DNA of 64,000 bases, from assembly GCF_006151805.1 (NCBI RefSeq), contig NZ_VDDA01000004.1, forward strand, positions 124,001 through 188,000. The letters run 5' to 3'. This document shows, piece after piece, positions 43,751-53,026 of this stretch. The position numbers were made by a program, and so were the translations under genes. The notes beneath the pieces were generated by a model. That model had not been told where the DNA came from, ran no database searches, and was given only the letters and a program-made list of their open reading frames with translations. The first letter of the stretch is position 1. Each line of letters begins with the position of its first letter. Source of the DNA: Methylobacterium terricola. GTDB taxonomy: Bacteria; Pseudomonadota; Alphaproteobacteria; Rhizobiales; Beijerinckiaceae.

Positions 43751-44449
43751 TTAGATGGCGTTATCGTCGCCGTCCGGGTCCGGCTGCACATCCGGCTCGG
43801 CGGCGTCGGCGGCGGCCTCGGCCCGGATCGTCACCGTGTCGCCCTGGATCGAGAACCGCACGCCCATCTCGGCGGCGCGGGCGACGAGGCCGGCATAGAA
43901 CGGCTGGATCGCGTGGGCATCGACGGTGCCGCTCTCCGGCGTGCCGGCGATTAGGGCCTCGACATGCGGCGGGATGCGGGCATAGGCGCCCTTGGCGGTC
44001 AGCACGAAGAGCGGCGCATCGCCCTCCCCGGTGACCGCGACGTCGATCACGCCGCCGCGCGGGATCGCCGTCACGGCGATCACGACGAGGTTCAGCAGCA
44101 GCTTGACCTTGTTCTTCGGGAACAGGGCGCGCGGGGCGCTCCACGTCAGCTGGGTCTTCTCGTCGCCGAACATGCCGCGGGCCACGTTCTCGGCATCGGC
44201 GAGGTCGATGCTGGCGCCGGCCGAGCCCGCCGCCCCGAAGGCGATGCGGGCGAATTGCAGCCGGGCCGAGGCCTGCCGGGCGCTCTTGCGGATCAGGTCG
44301 AGGGCGAAGTCGCGCATCTCGGCGCTGTCCTCGTCCTCCAGCACCTCGAGGCCGTTCACGATGGCGCCGACGGGGCTGATGACGTCGTGGCAGACCCGCG
44401 AGCAGAGCAGCGCCGAGAGGTCGAGGGCGTCGAGGGTGACGGTGGTCAT
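43751..44449 (-). CDS. chpT: Histidine phosphotransferase ChpT
   Basis: The 232-residue product has the kinase-like DHp fold with SALLCSRVCHDVISPVGAI, His21 being the phosphotransfer residue, followed by NGLEVLEDED and an ATPase-like domain that lacks ATP-binding glycine boxes (LLLNLVVIAVTAIPRGG, then AYARIPPHVEALIAG). This matches ChpT, which passes phosphate from CckA to CtrA and CpdR; both of those genes are in this window. A C-terminal acidic tail (EPDVQPDPDGDD) is unusual. It lies 236 bases upstream of cheA on the same strand, so it may be expressed with the chemotaxis operon. Confidence 0.94.
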   Translation of the reverse strand: MTTVTLDALDLSALLCSRVCHDVISPVGAIVNGLEVLEDEDSAEMRDFALDLIRKSARQASARLQFARIAFGAAGSAGASIDLADAENVARGMFGDEKTQLTWSAPRALFPKNKVKLLLNLVVIAVTAIPRGGVIDVAVTGEGDAPLFVLTAKGAYARIPPHVEALIAGTPESGTVDAHAIQPFYAGLVARAAEMGVRFSIQGDTVTIRAEAAADAAEPDVQPDPDGDDNAI

Positions 44450-44623
44450 GGGGGCGCTCCGCGGGGCCGGGTTCGAATCGAGTCGCGGCGGCTCCCGCCA
44501 CGGTTTGCCGGCACGGATAGCCGCCGCGCGGCTGTTTGAAAAGGCGATCCACGTGCCACCGCCCATCCGAGCGGCGCGAACCGGCGGATCGACAAATCCG
44601 GCGCCGCCGGGCATGACGATACC

Positions 44624-45475
44624 ATGACACCGACCCTGGCACTCAACGCCGTGCCCCATCCTCCCGAGCGCGACGCCATCGCGCTCCGGCTCGCCGGGAT
44701 CGCCGCCGCCGCCGGCGTGATCCTGAGGCAGTACGAGCTGGGCGGCTGCCGCCACCACCTCAAGCCGGACGGTTCGCCGACGAGCCAGGCCGACCTCGCC
44801 GCCGAGGCCCAGATCGTCGCCGACCTGACGCGGGACTTTCCCGGCATCCCGGTGATCGCCGAGGAGACCGCCGCCGAGGTCGCTCCCGCCGCCCTGTTCT
44901 TCCTGGTCGATCCCCTCGACGGGACGAAGGACTTCCTGAAGGGCACCGGCGAGTACACGGTCAACATCGCCCTGGTGGCCGGCGAGCGGCCGGTCGCGGC
45001 GGCGCTCGCCGCCCCGGCCTTCGGCCGGGTCTGGGCCGCGGGCGCCGGAGCTGCCGAGGCTCCGATCGTCGCGGGCCGCCCCGGTGCCTTCCGGGCGGTC
45101 GCGGCCCGGACCACGCCGGACGAGGGCATGACGGCGCTCGTCAGCCGCAGCCACGGCGAGGCGGCGGACGAGGCCTGCCTGGCGGGGCTGCCGATCGGGT
45201 CGCGGCGCGGTGTCTCCTCGGCGCTGAAGTTCGGTCTCCTCGCCTGCGGCGAGGGCGACGTCTACGTCCGCTGCGGCCCGACGATGGAGTGGGACACGGC
45301 GGCCGGCGATCACATCCTGACCCAGGCCGGCGGCTGTCTGATCGGCCCCGACGGGCGCGCCTTCGGCTACGGCCGCCGGCCCGGCCAATACCGCAACGGC
45401 CCCTTCGCGGCCTTCGGCGACCCGTCCCAGGCCGTCCGCGCGGTGCTGCCGGCGACGAGCCCGGGGCGGTCCTGA
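44624..45475 (+). CDS. cysQ: 3'(2'),5'-bisphosphate nucleotidase CysQ
   Basis: The 283-residue product is an inositol-monophosphatase-fold enzyme. The Mg2+-binding motif is DPLDGTKD at residues 96-103, the second metal-binding glutamates lie in IAEETAAE, and the C-terminal WDTAAGDHILTQAGG is the second signature. CysQ dephosphorylates 3'-phosphoadenosine 5'-phosphate from sulfate assimilation. KGTGEYTVNIALV favours CysQ over inositol phosphatase. It is divergent from chpT; no other cys gene is near. Confidence 0.95.
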   Translation: MTPTLALNAVPHPPERDAIALRLAGIAAAAGVILRQYELGGCRHHLKPDGSPTSQADLAAEAQIVADLTRDFPGIPVIAEETAAEVAPAALFFLVDPLDGTKDFLKGTGEYTVNIALVAGERPVAAALAAPAFGRVWAAGAGAAEAPIVAGRPGAFRAVAARTTPDEGMTALVSRSHGEAADEACLAGLPIGSRRGVSSALKFGLLACGEGDVYVRCGPTMEWDTAAGDHILTQAGGCLIGPDGRAFGYGRRPGQYRNGPFAAFGDPSQAVRAVLPATSPGRS

Positions 45476-45494
45476 GAGAGAGCCCGAGGGCGGA

Positions 45495-45995
45495 TCAACC
45501 GCCGATGGCCGCGTCGCGCCGCAAGACCGGCCAGCGATCCTCCGCCGCGTCCAGGAGCCCCGGTGCGGCCCGTGCCCGGCGCTCGGGGTCGCGGAACAGG
45601 TAGAGCCGGTCCTCGCGCAGGGCGGCCACCAGGGGATCGGCGTCGATGAGGCGGCCAGCCACGACGCCCTCCGGGTCGTAGCCGCCGAGCCGCGGCGCGT
45701 AGGTCTCCGGGTCCCGCGCGAAGGCGCCGCGATTGGCCGCCCCGGTGAAGCGCCAGACGAGGCCCGACCAGCTGAACTCATGCTCGGGCGAACCCGGTGC
45801 CGGATCGGGGCCGAGCCGGTAGGAGACCGGGTCGAAGCCGCGCAGGGCCAGCCCCGTCAGGGGATCGGCGGCGTAGAGTGACGGCACGCCGAGCGGCGTC
45901 TCGGCGCGGGCCGGGCGGAAAGCCGAGGCCGGCCAGATGGCCAAGCCTGGCAGAAGCGACAGCAGGCCGCGCCGCGTTAACCGAATCTTGCCCAT
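45495..45995 (-). CDS. Secreted YHS-domain protein, Tat-type signal
   Basis: The 166-residue product begins with RLTRRGLLSLLPGLAIW, a twin-arginine-type signal peptide, with cleavage near ARAETP. The mature part contains a YHS-like domain (about 45-120): LRGFDPVSYRLG, WSGLVWRFTGAANRGAFARDPETYAPRLGGYDPEGVV. YHS domains often bind metal or haem-related ligands; no cysteine is present, so binding is not obvious. It is divergent from the eipA gene and its stop is 19 bases from that of cysQ, convergent. Confidence 0.85.
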   Translation of the reverse strand: MGKIRLTRRGLLSLLPGLAIWPASAFRPARAETPLGVPSLYAADPLTGLALRGFDPVSYRLGPDPAPGSPEHEFSWSGLVWRFTGAANRGAFARDPETYAPRLGGYDPEGVVAGRLIDADPLVAALREDRLYLFRDPERRARAAPGLLDAAEDRWPVLRRDAAIGG

Positions 45996-46099
45996 ATCCG
46001 CAGCATCTGTGGCATCCCGCCGCCCGTCCGCGCCGGGTCCCGGGGGCCAGGGCCCCGACCGGGTTCGGCCAGGACCTTCTAAGCCGGGATGCCTAACGA

Positions 46100-46768
46100 A
46101 TGCTCTCAGCCTCCTCCGCTCCCGGGTCTCGCGCCGCCCGCTCCCGGCAAGATCCCGCTCCGGGCGATCCTGCCCGGCCGAAAGCCGGGCCGTCGCGTCG
46201 CCGCGCCGTCGCGGCCCTCCTCGCCGCGCCGCTGGCGCTCGCGTCCCTCCCCGCCGCGGCGCAGGGGCGCGGCTCCGGCGATCCCGGCACGTTCCAGCCG
46301 CGGGAGATCATCGATTCGGGCCACCAGTTCTTCGGCTCGGTCTCGCGCGGCCTCGCCCTGACGGTGCAGGAGGCGACGCGGCGCTGGGGCGAGCCCAACG
46401 GCTACATCCTGGGCCAGGAGGCGTCCGGCGCGATCATCGGCGGCGTGCGCTTCGGCGAGGGCACGCTGTTCACCCGCAATGCCGGGCAGCGCAAGGTGTT
46501 CTGGCAGGGGCCGTCGCTGGGCTTCGACGTCGGCGGCGACGGCGCCCGCAGCATGATGCTGGTCTACAACCTGCCGCGGGTGAACGCGCTCTACCGCCGC
46601 TTCGTCGGCATGGACGGCTCGGCCTACGTGGTCGGCGGCTTCGGCATGTCGGCGGTGACCGCCGACAACATCGTGGTGGTGCCGATCCGCGCCGGGGTCG
46701 GGGCACGCTTCGGCATCAATGTCGGCTACCTCAAATTCACCGACGCCCCGACCTGGAACCCGTTCTGA
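46100..46768 (+). CDS. eipA: Envelope integrity protein EipA-like (DUF1134)
   Basis: The 222-residue product has a basic N-terminus and signal sequence (RRRAVAALLAAPLALASLPAAAQG, cleavage near residue 55) and a DUF1134 domain: QEATRRWGEPNGYILGQEASGAIIGGVRFGEG, then GPSLGFDVGGDGARSMMLVYNL and VVPIRAGVGARFGINVGYLKFT. EipA of Brucella, a DUF1134 protein, supports envelope integrity. The 33-residue stretch before the signal could mean that a later start is used, although no better in-frame ATG is visible before the domain. Confidence 0.88.
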   Translation: MLSASSAPGSRAARSRQDPAPGDPARPKAGPSRRRAVAALLAAPLALASLPAAAQGRGSGDPGTFQPREIIDSGHQFFGSVSRGLALTVQEATRRWGEPNGYILGQEASGAIIGGVRFGEGTLFTRNAGQRKVFWQGPSLGFDVGGDGARSMMLVYNLPRVNALYRRFVGMDGSAYVVGGFGMSAVTADNIVVVPIRAGVGARFGINVGYLKFTDAPTWNPF

Positions 46769-46931
46769 TCCCGCCGCTTGACTCCCGTCGCGTGCCGCCA
46801 CGCTGGTCCTTGCCGCGATCCCGTGGCAGGGTCCGGCCGCGACCCGCGCGGCCCAGCGCGGGGTGTTTCGTCGACCGTCGCAACCGTCCGCGCGGGATTG
46901 CCCGCCCGGACGCCGAGAGAGTATCGCCCGG

Positions 46932-47816
46932 GTGATCGAATCCCTGATGTTCGCGGCGCTGGGATTCCTCGGCGCCAGCCTGTGCGCCCTGCTGATCCTG
47001 CCGGCGCTCAATGCCCGGGCCGAGCGCCTGGTGCGCCGCCGGCTCGAGGCGCTCTACCCGATGTCGATCGTCGAGCTGACCGCCGAGAAGGACCACCTAC
47101 GGGCCGAGTTCGCGGTGCGCGAGCGCCAGCTCGAGCGCCGGGTCGAGGAGGCGCAGGCGGCCCGCCGGGCCGGGATGGAGGAGATGGGCCGCACCACCGT
47201 GCGCCTCGGCACGCTGACCACCGAGATCGAGCGCCGGGACGCGCGCCTGTCCGAGATCGAGCGCGATCTCGTCGAGGCCCGCGGCGGCCTCGCGCAGGCG
47301 CAGAGCGAGCTCGCCGAGGCCCGCACCGCCCGGGCGGCGGCCGAGGAGGCGATGCGGGCGCTGGAGGGCCCCTACCAGCGCGCCCTGTCCGATCTCGCCG
47401 CCTTGCGCGGCGAGGCCGAGGCGATGCGAAGCGGCCAGGCCGAGGCACAGGCGGCGCGGGGCGTCGCCGAGGAGCAGGCGCGGGCCGCCCGCGGCCGGGT
47501 CGCCGAGGCGGGCGAGAGCGTCGCCAGCGCCGCCCGCGGGCAGATCCAGGCGCTGGAGGACGCGCTGACCGATCTCAACGCCCGCCATGCCGCCGAGGCC
47601 GAGGCGGCGCAGGCCGAGATCGTCCGGCTGCGCGAGGCCCTGCGCAACGCCGGCGCCCCGCCGCCGGAGCAGGTCGTCGCCCAGAATGCCGCCCTGGAAC
47701 GGCGGATCGCCGAGGTGGCCGACGCCCTGATGCAGGGCCAGGGCCGGGCGGAGCCGCGCCTGCCGCCGGCCACCCCGATGCAGAACGCGGCACCGACGCC
47801 CGCGGCGGCGGGATGA
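46932..47816 (+). CDS. Membrane-anchored coiled-coil protein
   Basis: The 294-residue product has one N-terminal membrane helix (about 6-25) followed by a nearly continuous coiled coil (about 45-250) rich in Ala, Glu, Arg and Gln, and a Pro/Ala tail. The first helix plus RRRLEALYPMSIVELTAEKDHLRAEFAV resembles a DUF-type family of rhizobial membrane coiled-coil proteins, but I cannot name it. GTG at 46932 is taken as start; an ATG five codons later is possible. A strong hairpin follows the stop by six bases. Confidence 0.8.
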   Translation: MIESLMFAALGFLGASLCALLILPALNARAERLVRRRLEALYPMSIVELTAEKDHLRAEFAVRERQLERRVEEAQAARRAGMEEMGRTTVRLGTLTTEIERRDARLSEIERDLVEARGGLAQAQSELAEARTARAAAEEAMRALEGPYQRALSDLAALRGEAEAMRSGQAEAQAARGVAEEQARAARGRVAEAGESVASAARGQIQALEDALTDLNARHAAEAEAAQAEIVRLREALRNAGAPPPEQVVAQNAALERRIAEVADALMQGQGRAEPRLPPATPMQNAAPTPAAAG

Positions 47817-47821
47817 GGCCG

Positions 47822-47853
47822 GGCCGTGATGTGCCGTGGGGCACATCACGGCC
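47822..47853 (+). terminator. Strong hairpin after the coiled-coil gene
   Basis: A perfect 14-base stem GGCCGTGATGTGCC, loop GTGG, GGCACATCACGGCC, five bases after the stop at 47816. Only a short CTTT follows, so termination is likely but may also act as a 3'-end stabiliser. Confidence 0.6.
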
Positions 47854-48072
47854 GTGCTTTCCAGCCGGGGGCTGCGACGAGCCGGACGGGACACAGCCTG
47901 GAAACGTGAACCAAGCGCCTGAGAAACCTATGGTTTTCCGTCCTGCTCCAGGCCCCCTCGGGTGTGCCTCCGGTGCCGCGGGCGCGCCTGCGGCGCCCCA
48001 CAACCCTTGTCAGGTCGCCGGTTTCGGGCCATGTCGCTGCAACTTCCCACCCTCTGCAAGGCTTCGACAGAC

Positions 48073-48321
48073 ATGATGCTCCGGCCGATGTCGCTCGCTC
48101 TCCTGGCTGCCGGCAGCCTGACGCTGCTCGCCGCGCCGGCTCTGGCCCAGCGGGACGACCCCAACCTGAAGAAGTACTGCACCGGCGACTACATGACCTA
48201 TTGCGGCAACCTGCCGCCGGACGGTCCCGAGGTGCAGGCGTGCTTCGAGAAGAACATGAAGAAGATTTCGGTCAACTGTAAGCGGGCGATCGACTACTAC
48301 GAGCAGACCCACAAGAAGTAG
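48073..48321 (+). CDS. Small secreted cysteine-rich protein
   Basis: The 82-residue product has a signal peptide (residues about 1-24, ending ALAQ) and a compact domain with four cysteines: KKYCTGDYMTYCG, VQACFEKN and VNCKRAI. The spacing fits one copy of the Golgi/FGFR-type cysteine-rich repeat, in which these cysteines form two disulphides; bacterial single-repeat secreted proteins of this sort occur in Rhizobiales, with no known role. Two adjacent ATGs are possible starts. Confidence 0.78.
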   Translation: MMLRPMSLALLAAGSLTLLAAPALAQRDDPNLKKYCTGDYMTYCGNLPPDGPEVQACFEKNMKKISVNCKRAIDYYEQTHKK

Positions 48322-48348
48322 CCATTCCGACTCGGGCCGGGTCCCGGC

Positions 48349-50502
<2,154 letters not shown>

Positions 50503-50551
50503 GGGACACTCACAAACGCGACCGAAGCCGACGCGGCGATCGGCCATAAGC

Positions 50552-50566
50552 TTAACCGTGCATTAA
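50552..50566 (-). promoter_or_regulatory. Perfect CtrA box TTAA-N7-TTAA
   Basis: The sequence TTAACCGTGCATTAA has both TTAA halves with exactly seven bases between, the full CtrA consensus, and is palindrome-like so works in either orientation. It lies 50 bases upstream of the chosen GTG of the hybrid kinase, or 5 bases upstream of the alternative ATG. In a 70% GC sequence a chance exact match to eight A/T positions is rare. CtrA itself is encoded 14 kb away. Confidence 0.7.
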
Positions 50567-50818
50567 CGGACTGGCGAGCGAAACGATTGCCGCAGCCTCC
50601 GCCCGGCCCCGCGACGGGGCCGTTGCCCAGGCGGTGTGTCGGCGGGGCATCGGTGGGCCTCCCGGGACGGCGCCTCGCGCGCACTCTCCCGGGCCACGCG
50701 CCAACGCCGCCTTAACGGCCACGCTCGAATGCCGCGCAACGCGTATGCGGGCCGGGCTCGCTTCACGGAACGCTGGCCGCTATGGTGCCGCCGTCACGCT
50801 TGTGCCCGGATTTCGCCC

Positions 50819-51181
50819 GTGTTCCGTACCCGTACCCTCGTCCTCCTCGGCCTGATCGCCGTCTCGGCCGCCGCCTGCGGCCGCCGCGGTCCGCTCGAGC
50901 CGCCGCCCGCGGCGGCGCCCGCCGTCCAGCCCCGGGCCGGGGGAGCGGGCGGGCAGGCGGACGGCACCGCCCGGCCGCGGACCGGCGCCGCCGCCGTCAA
51001 CACGCTGCCGGGCGGCGTCGGGCTCCAGGCGGGCAGCGCCGCCCCGGACCCGGAGGACGAGCTGCCGGCCGCCGCCGTCGCGGCCCCGACCGGGATCCCC
51101 GCCCCGACCGAATCCTCCTCGAGGCGCCGCAAGGGCTACGCGATCCCCAAGGGCCCCTTCCCCCTCGATCCGCTGCTCTGA
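50819..51181 (+). CDS. lptM: LPS translocon maturation chaperone LptM-like lipoprotein
   Basis: The 120-residue product begins at a GTG with a short signal (TRTLVLLGLIAVSAAAC) and the lipobox cysteine followed by GRRGPLEPP, the LptM hallmark. In E. coli LptM helps disulphide maturation of LptD in the outer-membrane LPS translocon. The rest is Ala/Pro/Gly-rich linker with a basic C-terminal RRRKGYAIPKGPFPLDPLL, conserved in alphaproteobacterial members. Immediate neighbour lysA supports the identity. argH, the usual gene upstream, is not here. Confidence 0.85.
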   Translation: MFRTRTLVLLGLIAVSAAACGRRGPLEPPPAAAPAVQPRAGGAGGQADGTARPRTGAAAVNTLPGGVGLQAGSAAPDPEDELPAAAVAAPTGIPAPTESSSRRRKGYAIPKGPFPLDPLL

Positions 51182-51322
51182 CGGCGGGCGGGACCGCGAG
51201 GGGGCCGACGGGACGAGCACCGAGGCGAGGGGCGCGCGGGGGAAGGGTACAAAGCCCGGCCGCTTTCGTGTAGACGGCGCGTCTCGCGCCCGCCTCCGGC
51301 GCGGATCAGCGCCCGGATCGTC

Positions 51323-51346
51323 GGTCACCTCCCAGGTCACCTCCCA
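51323..51346 (+). repeat. 12-base tandem duplication at the lysA start
   Basis: GGTCACCTCCCA occurs twice head to tail (51323-51334, 51335-51346), the second copy ending in the A of the lysA ATG. The CACCTCC within it is the same sense as the anti-Shine-Dalgarno end of 16S rRNA, so no normal ribosome site is present here. Confidence 0.8.
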
Positions 51347-52617
51347 TGCACCATTTCCATTACCGCGACGGCGTGCTCCACGCCGAGGACGTCGACCTGG
51401 CACGGCTCGCGGGCGCGGTCGGCACCCCGTTCTACTGCTACGCCTCGGCCACCCTGGAGCGGCATTACCGGGTCTTCGCCGAGGCCTTCGCGGGTGACGG
51501 CGCCCTGGTCTGCTACGCCATGAAGGCGAATTCGAACCAGGCGGTGCTCGCCACCCTGGCCCGCCTCGGCGCCGGCATGGACATCGTCTCGGAGGGCGAG
51601 TTGCGCCGGGCGCTCGCCGCCGGCGTGCCGGGCGAGCGCATCGTGTTCTCGGGCGTCGGCAAGACCGAGGGCGAGATGGCCGCGGCCCTCGACGCCCGCA
51701 TCCTGTGCTTCAACGTCGAGAGCGAGCCGGAGCTGGAGCTGCTCTCCCGGGTCGCCGCCGCCAAGGGCATGACGGCGCCGGTCTCGATCCGGGTCAACCC
51801 GGACGTCGACGCCCGCACCCACGCCAAGATCTCCACCGGCAAGTCCGAGAACAAGTTCGGCATCCCGATCTCGCGGGCGCGCGAGGTCTATGCCCGGGCC
51901 GCCGCCCTGCCCGGCCTGTCGGTCTCCGGCGTCGACATGCATATCGGCAGCCAGATCACCGATCTCGCCCCCTACGACAACGCCGCCGCCCTGCTCTGCG
52001 GCCTCGCCCGCGACCTGATGGCGGCCGGGCACGCTCTCCACCACGTCGATTTCGGCGGTGGCCTCGGCATTCCGTACCGCGACGACAACGCGCCGCCGCC
52101 GGACCCGGCCGCCTTCGCGGCGGTGCTGCGGCCGCATTTCAAGCCGCTCGGCCTGAAGCCCGTCTTCGAGATCGGCCGGATGATCGCCGGCAATGCCGGC
52201 GTGCTGGTGACGCGGGTCCTGTACGTGAAGCACGGCGAGGGCCGCACCTTCGTCATCGTCGATGCGGCGATGAACGACCTGATCCGCCCGACCCTCTACG
52301 AGGCCTACCACGCCCTGCGCCCGGTGGCGGAGCCGCGGCCCGACGCCGCCCGCCTCACCGCCGACGTGGTCGGCCCGGTCTGCGAGAGCGGCGACTACCT
52401 GGCGCTCGCCCGGGAGATGCCGGAGGTGAAGCCCGGCGACCTGATCGCCGTGATGTCGGCCGGGGCCTACGGCGCCGTGCAGGCCTGCACCTACAACACC
52501 CGGCCGCTGGTGCCCGAGGTGCTGGTGCGCGGGCCCGACCACGCGGTGATCCGGCCGCGGCTGTCCTACGAGGCGCTGATCGGGCTCGACCGGGTGCCGG
52601 AGTGGCTGGCGGCCTGA
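51346..52617 (+). CDS. lysA: Diaminopimelate decarboxylase
   Basis: The 423-residue product is a fold-type III PLP decarboxylase. Lys60 in CYAMKANSN should carry PLP; HIGSQITDL, the glycine-rich DFGGGLGIPY phosphate-binding turn (about residue 237) and GPVCESGDYLA with the active-site cysteine are typical of LysA. It makes L-lysine from meso-diaminopimelate, last step of lysine synthesis. It follows lptM by 164 bases and is followed by a small gene and a DUF4175 gene, the usual Rhizobiales order. The translation start has no clear ribosome site and overlaps a 12-base repeat. Confidence 0.97.
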   Translation: MHHFHYRDGVLHAEDVDLARLAGAVGTPFYCYASATLERHYRVFAEAFAGDGALVCYAMKANSNQAVLATLARLGAGMDIVSEGELRRALAAGVPGERIVFSGVGKTEGEMAAALDARILCFNVESEPELELLSRVAAAKGMTAPVSIRVNPDVDARTHAKISTGKSENKFGIPISRAREVYARAAALPGLSVSGVDMHIGSQITDLAPYDNAAALLCGLARDLMAAGHALHHVDFGGGLGIPYRDDNAPPPDPAAFAAVLRPHFKPLGLKPVFEIGRMIAGNAGVLVTRVLYVKHGEGRTFVIVDAAMNDLIRPTLYEAYHALRPVAEPRPDAARLTADVVGPVCESGDYLALAREMPEVKPGDLIAVMSAGAYGAVQACTYNTRPLVPEVLVRGPDHAVIRPRLSYEALIGLDRVPEWLAA

Positions 52618-52718
52618 ATTGTCGTGCGCCGATCACTAAAATCCGACGGAATTTTCGAACGAGGCGGCCAGTCCTCACGGTCTAGGGTCTCGCCATGATA
52701 GTCGGAGGACCCCCCGCG

Positions 52719-52910
52719 ATGGCGCCCCAAGGCAACCTGCTCGCCCGTGCCGAGGCCGTGGTCGAGCGCGCGTTCCGCATCGTCGCCGAGAACCAGGCCG
52801 CCCTGGCCCGGACCCGCAGCGCCGTGCAGCCGCTGCGCGACGCGGCGGCGCGGCAGGCCGGCGGCGTCGACCACGCCCCGGCGCTGCGGCACGACGACCG
52901 GACGGCCTGA
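52719..52910 (+). CDS. Small hypothetical protein between lysA and DUF4175
   Basis: The 63-residue product is helical in its first half (NLLARAEAVVERAFRIVAENQAALA) and polar at the end; no domain is recognised. The ATG at 52719 is chosen since GGAGG lies about ten bases upstream; another in-frame ATG at 52695 would add eight residues. It is in the same orientation as lysA and the large gene after it, and could be co-transcribed. Confidence 0.6.
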   Translation: MAPQGNLLARAEAVVERAFRIVAENQAALARTRSAVQPLRDAAARQAGGVDHAPALRHDDRTA

Positions 52911-52993
52911 GCCGATTTGACCCGCTGGCCCGGCCGGGCCGGCATGCTAGCCTCCCGGCTTCGCCCGTCCGCGGACGGGGCAAGGCAGGGCTT

Positions 52994-53013
52994 GACCCAT
53001 CCCGGGATGGGTC
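52994..53013. promoter_or_regulatory. Perfect 20-base palindrome before the DUF4175 gene
   Basis: GACCCATCCC followed directly by GGGATGGGTC is a perfect palindrome with no loop, ending 13 bases before the ATG at 53027 and just after a TTGACC. It could be an operator or a translation-affecting hairpin; no known regulator is assigned. Confidence 0.4.
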
Positions 53014-53026
53014 GTGGGAGCAGGGC

